Shown here in pieces: positions 43,277-52,395 of a stretch of 64,000 bases of DNA; position 1 is the first letter of the stretch, and each line of letters begins with the position of its first letter. The notes beneath the pieces were generated by a model. That model saw nothing but the letters and a program-made list of their open reading frames with translations. It had not been told where the DNA came from and made no database searches. Made by a program: the position numbers and the translations under genes. Origin of the DNA: Candidatus Microthrix subdominans (lineage in GTDB: Bacteria; Actinomycetota; Acidimicrobiia; Acidimicrobiales; Microtrichaceae); the NCBI GenBank assembly GCA_016719385.1, contig JADJZA010000001.1, positions 620,001 to 684,000 of the forward strand, written 5' to 3'.

Positions 43277-44701
43277 TCATTCGAGTTGGCTGCCGTCGGG
43301 GCGGGTGGTGTGCCAGTTGCCGGTCGGGTCCCGCTGGATCCGGAAGCCCTTCTGTTTCCAGCGGTTGTGTTTGCCGCACAACGGAGCCGAGTTCGCCTGC
43401 GTTGTCGAGCCGCCTTTGCCGTGTTCGTGGAGGTGGTCGATCTCGCAGCGGCTGGCGGGTGCGTGGCATCCCGGCCAGATGCAGTGCGTATATGTGGCGG
43501 TGGCGGCGGTTCTTGCCGATCCGGTGAACCGTCGCGCCCGGCCCAAATCGATCACCACACCTGCCGCGTTGACGATCACCCGTCGGACTTTGTGGAGCAG
43601 GCTGTTCGCTGCGGCTTCGGTCGGGTCGACGTCGTGGCCGTCCTCGGTGCGACACATGAACGTGTCCGGATCGAACCGTGGCGCACGATCGTGGTCCATC
43701 GCTGCGAGCATTTCCTCATAGGCGGCGGCTGACCAGTGGATGTTGTGCACCCAGCCGACGGGCACCGCGGAGCCGTCAGCAGCGGCGGCGTCGCGGAAGA
43801 TTTTCACGAGGGCGTCGGCGCGGCGTTGGGCATCGGTGCGGTCCAGGTCCTCCTTTGAAATCCCACCGCGGGCCAACACCTCCTCACCCAAACGGGCAAC
43901 GGCGGCCTCCCAATCGGCCTTGAACTCGGCATCGACATACCGGTCGAGGATCTCCCGCAGCTCAGCACCCTGCCCAGCGCCGAAGAACCCGGTCAGGTCC
44001 CACGACAGATCCCACGGGTTTTGCACCAAACGGACATCACGCTTCGCATGGTTGCGTTCGTTCGGCGGGGTCGGGCCGTCCTCATCGATCAGCCGTGCCC
44101 AACGATGCACCTTGTGCGCAAAACTCTTGGCGCCCATCGTTTGGGCATCAGCCAGGAACTCGTCCTCGCGTTGACACATCGCCGCCATCACCCGAGGGTT
44201 CGCATCGACCCGCCCCAGGGCACGGACCGCACACGTTGACACCTCCCCGGCCTTCCACGCGGCGGTCACCTTCGACAGATGACGGCCAAGCCTGGCGGTC
44301 TTCGAGCGGGCCAACGCCTCCGCCTCGGTCAAACGAGCGACATGACGGACCATGATCTTGGCCGACCCATGACCATCAGCGGTGTGCAACACCTTGGATT
44401 GGATCCGTTCCACCAACACCGACCGGGCCGCATCCACCCGACGCCCCAGACGCTCCAGCTCTTCGATCCACACGACCGCATCACGAGAATCTTCCGGATC
44501 GACCCCAGCCACAAACAACTCATCGATCGCCAACCCAGCCTGAGCCAACGCCCCAGCCGCAGCCGGATCGGCCACCCCCGAACCGGCCGCCGAGCAGGCC
44601 GCCAACTCATCGCTTCGCAACCGCCGGCGCAGGGCCGCCAACGCTCCACCCCCATCGCCCGGACCGGTCCCGGCCGGCTCGAAACCTGTGATCGAAGCCA
44701 T
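43277..44701 (-). CDS. DUF222 and HNH endonuclease (13E12-family) protein
   Basis: The 474-residue product has a helical DUF222 region (about 30-270, with RLGRRVDAARSVLVERIQSK) and a C-terminal HNH nuclease motif: CIWPGCHAPASRCEIDH, then TQANSAPLCGKHNRWK, with Cys pairs that hold a structural zinc. This is the REP13E12-like family, repeated in many actinobacterial genomes and often mobile-element associated. The start at 44701 is used; an ATG at 44734 is also in frame. No inverted repeats, integrase or transposase are seen nearby. Function unproven. Confidence 0.85.
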   Translation of the reverse strand: MASITGFEPAGTGPGDGGGALAALRRRLRSDELAACSAAGSGVADPAAAGALAQAGLAIDELFVAGVDPEDSRDAVVWIEELERLGRRVDAARSVLVERIQSKVLHTADGHGSAKIMVRHVARLTEAEALARSKTARLGRHLSKVTAAWKAGEVSTCAVRALGRVDANPRVMAAMCQREDEFLADAQTMGAKSFAHKVHRWARLIDEDGPTPPNERNHAKRDVRLVQNPWDLSWDLTGFFGAGQGAELREILDRYVDAEFKADWEAAVARLGEEVLARGGISKEDLDRTDAQRRADALVKIFRDAAAADGSAVPVGWVHNIHWSAAAYEEMLAAMDHDRAPRFDPDTFMCRTEDGHDVDPTEAAANSLLHKVRRVIVNAAGVVIDLGRARRFTGSARTAATATYTHCIWPGCHAPASRCEIDHLHEHGKGGSTTQANSAPLCGKHNRWKQKGFRIQRDPTGNWHTTRPDGSQLE

Positions 44702-44824
44702 GGGACCAGTCTGATCAACACCTGTGACAACCAAGCCGACGATGGCGCCGCAAACGGGGCAATTCCCAGAAGTTGCTTGGGTGCGGCCGACGCCCGCTGT
44801 CGCTGTGCTGCTGGATCCAGTCTT

Positions 44825-44848
44825 CGGCCAGTCGGCCAGTCGGCCAGG
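44825..44848. repeat. three tandem 8-bp units
   Basis: CGGCCAGT occurs twice and is followed by CGGCCAGG at 44825-44848, in the non-coding space between the DUF222 gene and the alpha/beta hydrolase. Such short arrays vary between strains, but no function is evident. Confidence 0.6.
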
Positions 44849-44898
44849 CTGACGGTCGTCGTGGTCCCGCCGGTGAGACGCGCAGGCGGCGCTGCGGA

Positions 44899-45768
44899 TC
44901 AGCCTGCCCGCTCGGCGTTGCGTCGGATGGCCTCGATCGTCTCGCCGAGGCGAGGTGCGGGGAGGTCATGGCCCATGTCGGGGTACATCAGCAGACGGGA
45001 GTCCGGCACGGCCTTGGCGGTGGCGATGCCACCGCTGGGGCGCACCAACGGGTCGAGCAGGCCGTGGACGACCAGGGTGGGCACCCGCAGCGAGCGCAGA
45101 CCACCGGTGCGGTCGGGGCTGGCCATGATCGCAGCGGTCTGGCGGGCGGTGCCCGCCGGTCGGAATGAGCGGGCGACGCTGTGAGCGGCGCGTCGGCGGT
45201 GGACCTCTTCGTCGAAGTGGGGGCCCGAGATGAGCTTGAAGGTCTGCACCGACCGGTCGACCGCTGTGGCGGGGGTCGCTTCGGGCAGCCGGGCCATGGC
45301 GGCGAGCAACCGGGCGGCGGGGCGGCCGGCCTTGCGGTCCCCGGTGTTGGACATGATCGACGTCAGGGACCTCACTCGGGAGGGGTGTTCGATCGCCAGG
45401 GTCTGGGCGATCATCCCGCCCATCGACGCACCGACGACGTGAGCGGAATCCAGGCCGAGCGCATCGAGCAGGCCTGCGGTGTCAGCCGCCATGTCGGAGA
45501 GCAAATAGCCGGCCTTGGGCGGTCGGCCGACCACCGTGCCCAGGACCGACTTGGCTTGGGACGGCGGGGTCCAGTCCATCTCCGTCGAGAGGCCTTGGTC
45601 GCGGTTGTCGACGGCGATCACGCGAAAGCCTCGGCTCGCCAGCAGCTCGGGAACGTTCTCGGGCCAGTCGGTCAGCTGGCCGCCGAGGCCCATGATCAAC
45701 AGCAGCGGCTCGCCATCGCCGGTGGATTCGTACTCCATCGTGATGCCGTTGGTCTTGATCGAAGCCAT
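44899..45768 (-). CDS. alpha/beta hydrolase (paralog of 427-1338)
   Basis: The 289-residue enzyme has the same signature as the window's first hydrolase: LLIMGLGGQLTDWP, GASMGGMIAQTLAIEHPSR with the nucleophile Ser, VHGLLDPLVRPSGG with the likely Asp, and YPDMGHDLPAPR with the His. Its N-terminus MASIKTNGITMEYESTGDG is typical for AB-hydrolase-1 family members. It lies 36 bases after the RlmI-like gene on the same strand, so they may be co-transcribed. The substrate is unknown. Confidence 0.88.
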   Translation of the reverse strand: MASIKTNGITMEYESTGDGEPLLLIMGLGGQLTDWPENVPELLASRGFRVIAVDNRDQGLSTEMDWTPPSQAKSVLGTVVGRPPKAGYLLSDMAADTAGLLDALGLDSAHVVGASMGGMIAQTLAIEHPSRVRSLTSIMSNTGDRKAGRPAARLLAAMARLPEATPATAVDRSVQTFKLISGPHFDEEVHRRRAAHSVARSFRPAGTARQTAAIMASPDRTGGLRSLRVPTLVVHGLLDPLVRPSGGIATAKAVPDSRLLMYPDMGHDLPAPRLGETIEAIRRNAERAG

Positions 45769-45804
45769 CTCAGAGCGCTTTCTTGGTGGGGGCAGGGTGT
45801 GGGG

Positions 45805-47040
45805 TCATCGCACCGTCCAAAAGCCCGCCTTCAAGTAGGCGCCCTCGGGGAAGGTAACCGGGTGGTCGAGATCGTGGCCGGTGCGCGCCAGCTCGATCAG
45901 TTCATCGCCGGCGACGTCGGCTGCATCGAGCACAGCCGAGAAGAATGCCTCGGCAGAGACCCTGCTGGAACACGACGCCTGCACGAGCGTGCCGCCCGGT
46001 CGAACCAGCGGGAGTGCCAGGTGGGTGAGGCGGGCATAGGCCCGAAGTGCGCCGTCGACGCTGGAGCGCTTTTGGGCGAACGACGGCGGATCGATGATGA
46101 CCAGGTCGTAGGTGTTGCCGGCCCGGGCCAGCGCGCTCATCACCTCGAACGCGTCCCCGACCTCGGAGGTGGTGGTACAGGCGGCCACAGCGGGGAGGTG
46201 GGCGTTGAGGGCCAGGTTCCTCTTCGTCGCCGCCAAGGTGGGCGCCGACAGGTCGACGCTGTGCACGCTGGTGGCGCCTCCGGCGGCGGCGTGCACGGTG
46301 AACCCGCCGGTGGACGCAAACAGGTCGAGCACGTCGCATCCCGCCGCCAGCTCGCCCACCCGCATGCGGTTGGCCCGTTGGTCGAGGAAGTGCCCGGTTT
46401 TCTGCCCGGCGCGCACGTCGGCCTCGAAGCTCAGCCCACCCTCGGTGAACGCGACCGGGTTCTGCGCGAGCACCCCGGCGATTACGTCGCCGTCCGCCAG
46501 GCCAAACGTGTCGCCCGCCGCCACGTTGCGGGCCAGGCGCAGCACGACGGCCGCCGCCCCCGTTTCGTCGATGAGCGCTTCGACCAGGTGCCGCAGGTGG
46601 GGGAACCACACCGGCGAGTACACCTTGACCACCAGCGTGTCGGCGTAGCGGTCGACGACGAAGCCCGGCAACGCGTCGTTCTCGCCGTTGATCAGGCGGT
46701 AGGCGGGACGGCCGCCGGGCTCAACGTCCATCAACGGCCGGCGCAGCTGCGCCGCGTCGGCCACCTTCTCTGCCCAGAAGTGGTCGTCGATCGGGCGGGG
46801 CTTGCCGACGTGGATGATGCGCAACGCGATCGGGCCGTCGGGGTCGTACAGTCCGATGGCGGCAAACTTGCGCTTCTGGTCGAAGACGATCGCCAGGTCA
46901 CCCGGGGCTCCCCGGTGGTTGAGCGACGTGATCGAGGCGTCGTACACCCAGGGGTGACCGCCGCGGATCTGGCGCAGGGCATCGCTGGTGACCCGCACGG
47001 CGAGCCGGGCATCGTTGACCGGAGGGAGCGCTTCGAGCAC
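45805..47040 (-). CDS. RlmI-like 23S rRNA methyltransferase
   Basis: The 411-residue protein starts with a PUA domain (about 15-75, with ALRQIRGGHPWVYDASI). A middle region and a Rossmann-like SAM domain follow (about 215-400): KTGHFLDQRANRMRVGELAAG, DLFASTGGFTVHAAAGG, and the catalytic-Cys region with DPPSFAQKRSS and ASCSSRV. This is the layout of RlmI, which makes 5-methylcytosine in 23S rRNA. The start is not obvious: GTG 47040 is chosen. It is divergent from the SDR gene, with starts about 40 bases apart, and an alpha/beta hydrolase follows it. Confidence 0.85.
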   Translation of the reverse strand: MLEALPPVNDARLAVRVTSDALRQIRGGHPWVYDASITSLNHRGAPGDLAIVFDQKRKFAAIGLYDPDGPIALRIIHVGKPRPIDDHFWAEKVADAAQLRRPLMDVEPGGRPAYRLINGENDALPGFVVDRYADTLVVKVYSPVWFPHLRHLVEALIDETGAAAVVLRLARNVAAGDTFGLADGDVIAGVLAQNPVAFTEGGLSFEADVRAGQKTGHFLDQRANRMRVGELAAGCDVLDLFASTGGFTVHAAAGGATSVHSVDLSAPTLAATKRNLALNAHLPAVAACTTTSEVGDAFEVMSALARAGNTYDLVIIDPPSFAQKRSSVDGALRAYARLTHLALPLVRPGGTLVQASCSSRVSAEAFFSAVLDAADVAGDELIELARTGHDLDHPVTFPEGAYLKAGFWTVR

Positions 47041-47080
47041 CCATCGAGCGTACCGGTCGGCGCTGGTAGCGTCCTCGGAG

Positions 47081-47896
47081 ATGGAAACGGATGTGGTGGT
47101 CGATCCGGAGGTTCGGCCGCCCGAGGTGCTCTTCGATCTGTCCGGACGGGTGGCGGTGGTCACCGGGGCCTCCTCGGGCCTGGGCCGCCGGTTTGCCCGG
47201 GTGCTGCACGCCGCCGGTGCCCACGTGGTGCTGGCCGCCCGGCGACAGGACCGGTTGGTGAAGCTCGCCGCCGAACTCAACGACCTGCCCGGCCGGGCCC
47301 GGGTGGTCGTGCAGGCCTGCGACGTCACCGACGAGGTGGCCACCCAGGCGCTGGTCGATCGGACCGTTGCCGAATTCGGCTCGGTGGACGTGCTCGTCAA
47401 CAACGCCGGCCTCGGCGAGGCGGTCCGGGCGATCGACGAGACCAACGACCACGTGCGCGCCACCCTCGAGGTGAACCTGGTGGGCCTGTTCACCCTGTCA
47501 CGCCAGGCCGCAGCGGTGATGCTGGAGGCCGGTTCGGGCAGCATCGTCAACATCGCTTCGATGCTGGGGCTGGTCGCCTCGGCCCCGGTGCAACAGGCCG
47601 CGTACTGCGCAGCGAAGGGCGGCGTGGTCAACCTGACCCGCCAGCTCGGCGCAGAGTGGGGCCGCAAGGGCGTGCGGGTGAACGCGATCGCCCCGGGCTG
47701 GTTCCATTCCGAGATGACCGCCGAAACGATGTTCGACGATCCGGCGGCGATGGAGTTCATCGTGCGGGAAACCCCGATGGCACGGCCGGGTGAAGCAGAC
47801 GAGCTCGATGGAGCGCTGTTGTTCCTGGCCTCGGGCGCATCGAGCTTTGTCACCGGGGTAACTCTGGCGGTCGACGGAGGCTGGACCGCGAGGTAA
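47081..47896 (+). CDS. SDR-family oxidoreductase
   Basis: The 271-residue protein has the classical short-chain dehydrogenase signature: cofactor loop VVTGASSGLGRRFARV, NNAGLGEA, the catalytic Ser near IASMLG and the YCAAKGG motif (Tyr and Lys four residues apart), and VNAIAPGWFHSEM. The fold reduces ketones or oxidises alcohols using NAD(P). A TAGCGT box at 47067-47072, 8 bases before the ATG, suggests a leaderless start. The substrate is unknown, and 3-oxoacyl reductase activity is one possibility. Confidence 0.9.
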   Translation: METDVVVDPEVRPPEVLFDLSGRVAVVTGASSGLGRRFARVLHAAGAHVVLAARRQDRLVKLAAELNDLPGRARVVVQACDVTDEVATQALVDRTVAEFGSVDVLVNNAGLGEAVRAIDETNDHVRATLEVNLVGLFTLSRQAAAVMLEAGSGSIVNIASMLGLVASAPVQQAAYCAAKGGVVNLTRQLGAEWGRKGVRVNAIAPGWFHSEMTAETMFDDPAAMEFIVRETPMARPGEADELDGALLFLASGASSFVTGVTLAVDGGWTAR

Positions 47897-47909
47897 TCGA
47901 AAAAATTCT

Positions 47910-47937
47910 TTGGAGTGTGCTGGCAGCGAACTATGTT
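47910..47937 (+). promoter_or_regulatory. candidate leaderless promoter of the DUF2510 gene
   Basis: TTGGAG (47910-47915), a 16-base spacer and TATGTT (47932-47937) precede the ATG at 47944 by 6 bases. No ribosome binding site is available at that start, so translation from the 5' end of the message is likely. The surrounding sequence is AT-richer than the average of the window. Confidence 0.5.
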
Positions 47938-47943
47938 TTGTCG

Positions 47944-48585
47944 ATGGCAGATGCTTCTTGGTACCCGGACCCGCAGAATCCCGCTCAATTGCGGTACTTC
48001 GATGGTCTGCAGTGGACCTCACACGTGAGCGCCAGCGCTCCCCCGATCCAACCGGTTGCCCAGCACACCACCAACGTCACGATGATGCAGGTGGGCAGCG
48101 CCGGCCCCCAGAAATCGGTGGGTCTCGCCGTTTTTCTCGCCTTCATGTTCGGGCCGTTCGGAACGCTTTACGGGTCGGTCGTCGGCGGCGTGGTGCTGTT
48201 AGCTTCGTCGGTTCTGATCGGCTGGTTGCTCATCCCGATCCCCTTCATTTGGATCGGCTCGATCATCTGGGGCGCCCTCGGCGCATCGCAATACAACAGC
48301 CGTTTCGGTGGTGCAGCCATGTCGGTAACCTCGCAGTCTCCGGGCGTGATGGCACCCGCACCGATCGTGCCCACGGCGATCCCCGCGCCGCCGCAGGCGT
48401 TGGCGCCGCCGCTGCAGCAGACCCAAGCGTACGGCCAGACGGCGGCGTACCAGCCCGCTGCCACTCCGGGTAGCTCACCCTGGGCTCCGCACTCGGGCGG
48501 TGAGGACGTCGTCGAAGCGGAGGTTCTCGCCGTCGAGAGCGCTCCCGATCAGGCCCCGACCGAGGGCGGATGGTGGGCGGGCTGA
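47944..48585 (+). CDS. DUF2510 membrane protein
   Basis: The 213-residue product begins with the DUF2510 motif WYPDPQNPAQLRYFDGLQWTSHV, a short actinobacterial domain usually found at the N-terminus of membrane proteins. Two hydrophobic segments follow (about 60-80 and 85-112), and the C-terminus is Pro/Ala/Gln-rich and disordered. It ends in EGGWWAG. Function is unknown; a role at the cell envelope is inferred. Confidence 0.85.
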   Translation: MADASWYPDPQNPAQLRYFDGLQWTSHVSASAPPIQPVAQHTTNVTMMQVGSAGPQKSVGLAVFLAFMFGPFGTLYGSVVGGVVLLASSVLIGWLLIPIPFIWIGSIIWGALGASQYNSRFGGAAMSVTSQSPGVMAPAPIVPTAIPAPPQALAPPLQQTQAYGQTAAYQPAATPGSSPWAPHSGGEDVVEAEVLAVESAPDQAPTEGGWWAG

Positions 48586-48600
48586 GCCGCTTAACGGCTC
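48584..48600. terminator. short hairpin after the DUF2510 gene
   Basis: GAGCCG (48584-48589) pairs with CGGCTC (48595-48600) across a 5-base loop, overlapping the DUF2510 stop. The stem is only six pairs and lacks a T run, so terminator function is uncertain. Confidence 0.35.
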
Positions 48601-48653
48601 GCTGAGCGCTTCGGCAAGGACCGGCACCGACCTTTGAACTAGGTTCCGACCCT

Positions 48654-49454
48654 ATGGTCGACACGCCCGAGGACACCCCGACAGCTGCGGAGCAACTGAC
48701 GGTTTCGCCCACTGGGGTATCAGCTGGACCTGAAGAGAAACGTCGTCGGTGGCTGTTGCTGACGGCGCTGGCGTTGGTGTTCCTGGCGGCGTCGGTGCTG
48801 GTGTTGGGCCTGGCGCTACGCGGCAGTGGCGCAGGGTCCGGTGAGGTGACTGCGAGCGGGCGCGCGGCAGCGGCATCCGGCAAGCCCGAGCGGACAGCCG
48901 AGCCGACCGAGGCCGCCGCCGACGAGGCCAGCCAAGAAACACCGGAAACCACCGAGCCACCGCCGAAAGCGCTGGAGTTGCCCTTCGAGTGGTCGGCCGA
49001 GGGCCTGGTGTCGCTGCCGTTCGGCACGCAGAGAGATGAGGCGATCGAGGCGGTGAGTGCGGCGCTCGATTCCCCGCCGGACGAGGTAACCGTCAATGAG
49101 CAGTCGGAGTGCACCCCGGGAACGTCGGCGCGCTGGGAGGCCGACAACGTTCGCCTGAGCATGGATGAGGCGGGAAACCTGGCTTCGGCGTCTTTTCCGG
49201 CTGAGCTCGGGTCAGTGGATGGTGTCAACCCGGCAGCGACCCTTGGAATCGTGCGGGACGCATTCCCGCAAGTTTCCCTGGAATATCGTCCGGCCGAACC
49301 TGACTTTGGTGAGTATGAGGACTCGTATCGATGGACGGTTCAAAGCGCCGAGGCCAACGTGTCCGGCAACGTAGGCAGCGAGAACGATCAGGCGGCGTTT
49401 GAGATGACCTGGCTGCGGTCCGAACGATACCAGGGGGTGGAATGTTACGAATGA
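48654..49454 (+). CDS. single-pass membrane protein of unknown function
   Basis: The 266-residue product has a cytoplasmic N-terminal part with EEKRRR, one membrane segment (about 33-55, WLLLTALALVFLAASVLVLGLAL), a Ser/Ala/Thr/Glu-rich stalk (56-105) and an extracytoplasmic domain with GLVSLPFGTQRDEAIEAV. The domain holds two Cys. No family is recognised. A TAGGTT box (48640-48645) ends 8 bases before the ATG, again without a ribosome binding site. It is the last gene before tRNA-Arg, which is on the opposite strand. Confidence 0.7.
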   Translation: MVDTPEDTPTAAEQLTVSPTGVSAGPEEKRRRWLLLTALALVFLAASVLVLGLALRGSGAGSGEVTASGRAAAASGKPERTAEPTEAAADEASQETPETTEPPPKALELPFEWSAEGLVSLPFGTQRDEAIEAVSAALDSPPDEVTVNEQSECTPGTSARWEADNVRLSMDEAGNLASASFPAELGSVDGVNPAATLGIVRDAFPQVSLEYRPAEPDFGEYEDSYRWTVQSAEANVSGNVGSENDQAAFEMTWLRSERYQGVECYE

Positions 49455-49511
49455 CGCCGACTCCGTAACACGGCGGCCTCGTGAGTCCGCGCGCTCGACC
49501 GCCTCGATTTG

Positions 49512-49583
49512 TGCTCCCGGCAGGATTCGAACCTGCGCACATGGCTCCGGAGGCCAATGCTCTATCCCCTGAGCTACGGGAGC
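49512..49583 (-). tRNA. tRNA-Arg (CCG)
   Basis: On the minus strand the sequence starts GCTCCCG at 49583, pairs with CGGGAGC at the 3' end, has a D arm GCTCAGGGGATAGAGC, an anticodon arm TTGGC-CTCCGGA-GCCAT giving anticodon CCG, and a T arm with GGTTCGAATCC. The CCA end is not encoded. Confidence 0.95.
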
Positions 49584-49685
49584 GGGGTCTCAAAGCATGC
49601 TTCGAGCGGGTGCATCGTAGCTCAGGGATGGGCCATGGTCGGAACGACTTCGGGGTCGACGCCGGCCGGCGGGCAAACTGACCGG

Positions 49686-50987
49686 GTGCAATCGAACCCG
49701 TCGCCGACCGACCGCTCCCGCCCGGTGCCACCCCAGCTGCTTCCACGGACCGCCGAGGCCGACGGGGACGGGACGCTGCTGATCGGTGGGTGCAACGTTC
49801 TCGACCTGGCCGAGGAGTTCGGCACCCCGCTGTTCGTCTACGACGAGGCCCACCTGCGGGAGCGCTGCCGCGAGGCGATGGCGGCGTTCGACGGCCGGGT
49901 GGCCTATGCCTCCAAGGCGTTTCTGTGTCGGGCGATGGCCCGGCTGGTGCACGAGGAGGGCATGACGATCGACGTCGCCACCGGCGGGGAGTACCACGTC
50001 GCCCGGGCCGCCGGGGTACCGGCCGCGTCGCTGGTGATGCACGGCAACAACAAGTCCGAGGCGGAGCTGGACCTGGCGATGCGCGACGGGGTGGGTCGCA
50101 TCGTCGTCGACAGCTTCGACGAACTGGACCGGATCGAGGCGCTGGTCGCAGGGGGCGCCCCGTCCCCTGCGGTGCTGATCCGGATCAACCCCGGGATCGA
50201 GGTGCACACGCTGGATGAGGTGGCCACCGGGGTGCCCGACTCCAAGTTCGGTTTCCCGCTCGCCGCCGGCGATGCGGCGGGCGCGCTGGCCCGGGCCGCC
50301 GCCAGCCCGGCGATGGAGCTGATGGGCATCCACGTGCACATCGGATCGCAGGTGTTCTCGGCGGAGAACTTCGCCGATGCGCTGGCGATGCTCGGCCCGA
50401 TCGTCGGTGAATGGGACCTGCCCGAGTTCGTCGTCGGCGGCGGGTTGGGCGTGCCGTACGTGACCGGGGAGGAGGCGCCGACGATCACCCAGTGGGCCAA
50501 CGGCATCCACCGGGCGTGCGACGAGGCGGGCATCCGGGCCACGGTGTCGGCCGAGCCCGGCCGGTCGATCGCCGCAGCCGCAGCGATCACCCTGTACCGG
50601 GTGGGGACGATCAAGGAGATCGCCGGCGTGCGCACCTATGTGGCCGTCGACGGGGGGATGTCGGATAACCCCAGGCCGGTGCTGTACGGGTCGGGCTACG
50701 AGACCTTCCTGCCCCGGGCGGTGGCGGCGGAGCGGCCTCGCACGGTCACCCTGGTGGGCAAGCACTGCGAGTCGGGGGACAAGCTGGTCGTCGACGGTGC
50801 GGTACCCGCCGACCTGGCGGTGGGCGACGTGATCGCCACCCCGGTCACCGGCGCCTACGGGCATTCGATGGGCTCCAACTACAACAAAGTGCTGCGCCCT
50901 CCGGTCGTCTTCGTCGCCGACGGCCTGGCGCGCCTGGTCGTGCGCCGGGAAACGATGGACGACCTGTTGGCCACCGACGTGGGCTAA
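49686..50987 (+). CDS. lysA: diaminopimelate decarboxylase
   Basis: The enzyme decarboxylates meso-diaminopimelate to lysine. The 433-residue product has the PLP Lys in VAYASKAFLCRAM, the phosphate-binding loop VVGGGLGVPY, HIGSQVFS, SAEPGRSIAAAA and the C-terminal CESGDKL and YGHSMGSNYN motifs. The GTG at 49686 gives the usual family length; an in-frame ATG at 49635 is possible, and frames further upstream overlap tRNA-Arg. It is the first gene of the lysA-hom-thrC set and complements ddh at 2939. Confidence 0.95.
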   Translation: MQSNPSPTDRSRPVPPQLLPRTAEADGDGTLLIGGCNVLDLAEEFGTPLFVYDEAHLRERCREAMAAFDGRVAYASKAFLCRAMARLVHEEGMTIDVATGGEYHVARAAGVPAASLVMHGNNKSEAELDLAMRDGVGRIVVDSFDELDRIEALVAGGAPSPAVLIRINPGIEVHTLDEVATGVPDSKFGFPLAAGDAAGALARAAASPAMELMGIHVHIGSQVFSAENFADALAMLGPIVGEWDLPEFVVGGGLGVPYVTGEEAPTITQWANGIHRACDEAGIRATVSAEPGRSIAAAAAITLYRVGTIKEIAGVRTYVAVDGGMSDNPRPVLYGSGYETFLPRAVAAERPRTVTLVGKHCESGDKLVVDGAVPADLAVGDVIATPVTGAYGHSMGSNYNKVLRPPVVFVADGLARLVVRRETMDDLLATDVG

Positions 50988-51047
50988 CCACCCACCGGCT
51001 GTGAGGCCGTTGGCCAAACCGCTTCGGACGTCGGCGTTCCCGGCCGG

Positions 51048-51053
51048 TAGCGT
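51048..51053 (+). promoter_or_regulatory. candidate -10 box of a leaderless hom transcript
   Basis: TAGCGT lies 8 bases before the GTG at 51062. The same TAGCGT-N8-start pattern occurs before the SDR gene (47067-47072). No ribosome binding site is present, but a clear -35 element is not seen. Confidence 0.35.
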
Positions 51054-51061
51054 GGCAGCCC

Positions 51062-52378
51062 GTGAGCCCCATCGCAGTCGAGTCCACCGCCGCCCATCCG
51101 ACCGAGATCGCCGTGGGCGTTCTGGGCGCCGGCAACGTCGGGGCGGCGTTGATCGGGCTGATCGCCGAGCACGGCGACGCGATCGAGGCCCGCACCGGCA
51201 TCCGGCTGCGGGTGGGCCGCGTGGCGGTCCGATCGATGTCGAGGGAGCGCGGCGTGGCCCTCGACCCTGAGATCGTCACCACCGACGCCGCCGGGGTTGT
51301 GAGCGACGATGACGTCGACTTGGTCGTCGAGCTGATCGGGGGCATCGAGCCGGCTCGGGAACTGATCGCGACGGCGCTCGCGGCCGGCAAGCCGGTGGTC
51401 ACCGCCAACAAGGAACTGTTGGCCAACGTGGGCAGCGAGCTGGCCGACGCCGCCGAGGCGGCGGGTGTGGACCTGCTCTATGAGGCGGCGGTCGCCGGTG
51501 GCATCCCGTTCATCCGGCCGTTGCGCGAGTCGCTGGTCGGCGAGCCGATCAGCCGCATCATGGGCATCGTCAACGGCACGACCAACTACATCCTCTCGCA
51601 GATGGATACCGAGGGCGTGAGCTACGCCGACGCGCTGGCCAGCGCCCAGAGCCTGGGCTACGCCGAGCGCGACCCGACCGCCGACGTCGAAGGCTTTGAC
51701 GCCGCCGCCAAGGCGGCGATCATCGCCTCGATTGCCTTCGGCGCCCGGGTGGTGGCGGGCGACGTCGCTCACGAGGGCATCTCCGATGTTTCCGCCGCCG
51801 ACATCAGCTTCGCCCGGCGCCTCGGCTACACGATCAAGCTGTTGGCGATCTGTGAGCGGTTCGACGACGGGTCGATCGCCGCCCGGGTGCATCCGGCGAT
51901 GGTGAGCGCCGACCACCCGCTGTCCGGCGTGCGCGACAGCTACAACGCGGTGTTCGTCGAGGGCGACGTGGTGGGCAACCTGATGTTCTACGGCCGGGGC
52001 GCCGGCGGTGGACCGACGGCGTCCGCCGTGCTCGGCGACGTGATCGACGCTGCGGCCAACCTGGCCCGGGGCACCCACGCCTCGGTGGGGCACCTGGCCA
52101 AGGCGCAGCTGCGAAGCGTCGACGATCTGTCCAGCCCGTATTACGTCAACGTCGAGGTGCGAGACCGTCCCGGCGTGCTGGCCGAGGTGGCCTCGGTGTT
52201 CGGCTCGCACGGCGTGTCGATCCGCTCGATGGAACAGGAGGGCCTCGGCGACGACGCCCGCATCGTCTTCATCACCCACGATGCCACCGAACGCGACGTG
52301 CAGGCCTGCCTGAGCGATCTGCGGCGCCTGGACACGGTCGCCCGAGTGGCCTCGGTACTGCGCGTGGTGGCCGAGTGA
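51062..52378 (+). CDS. hom: homoserine dehydrogenase
   Basis: This 438-residue enzyme reduces aspartate semialdehyde to homoserine, the branch point to threonine and methionine. The nucleotide-binding loop is VGVLGAGNVGAALIG. VVTANKELLA, YEAAVAGGIPFIRPLRE, GIVNGTTNYILSQM and DVEGFDAAAKAAI mark the catalytic domain. The C-terminal part (about 350-438) is an ACT domain with VNVEVRDRPGVLAEVASVFGSHGVSI, which senses amino acids and provides feedback by threonine. The stop overlaps a GTG that is in frame with thrC. Confidence 0.96.
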   Translation: MSPIAVESTAAHPTEIAVGVLGAGNVGAALIGLIAEHGDAIEARTGIRLRVGRVAVRSMSRERGVALDPEIVTTDAAGVVSDDDVDLVVELIGGIEPARELIATALAAGKPVVTANKELLANVGSELADAAEAAGVDLLYEAAVAGGIPFIRPLRESLVGEPISRIMGIVNGTTNYILSQMDTEGVSYADALASAQSLGYAERDPTADVEGFDAAAKAAIIASIAFGARVVAGDVAHEGISDVSAADISFARRLGYTIKLLAICERFDDGSIAARVHPAMVSADHPLSGVRDSYNAVFVEGDVVGNLMFYGRGAGGGPTASAVLGDVIDAAANLARGTHASVGHLAKAQLRSVDDLSSPYYVNVEVRDRPGVLAEVASVFGSHGVSIRSMEQEGLGDDARIVFITHDATERDVQACLSDLRRLDTVARVASVLRVVAE

Positions 52379-52395
52379 ACCGGGAGGTGGAACCG

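Noticed and set aside
43277..44701. DUF222-HNH gene as an intact mobile element
   Set aside because: No terminal inverted repeats, target duplication, or transposase or recombinase accompany it; only the nuclease-like protein is supported.
45181..47793. Long open frame on the plus strand across the hydrolase and RlmI-like genes
   Set aside because: It lies antisense to two recognised genes and its product has the Arg/Gly/His-rich composition of a shadow frame; the SDR gene (47081) is in another frame.
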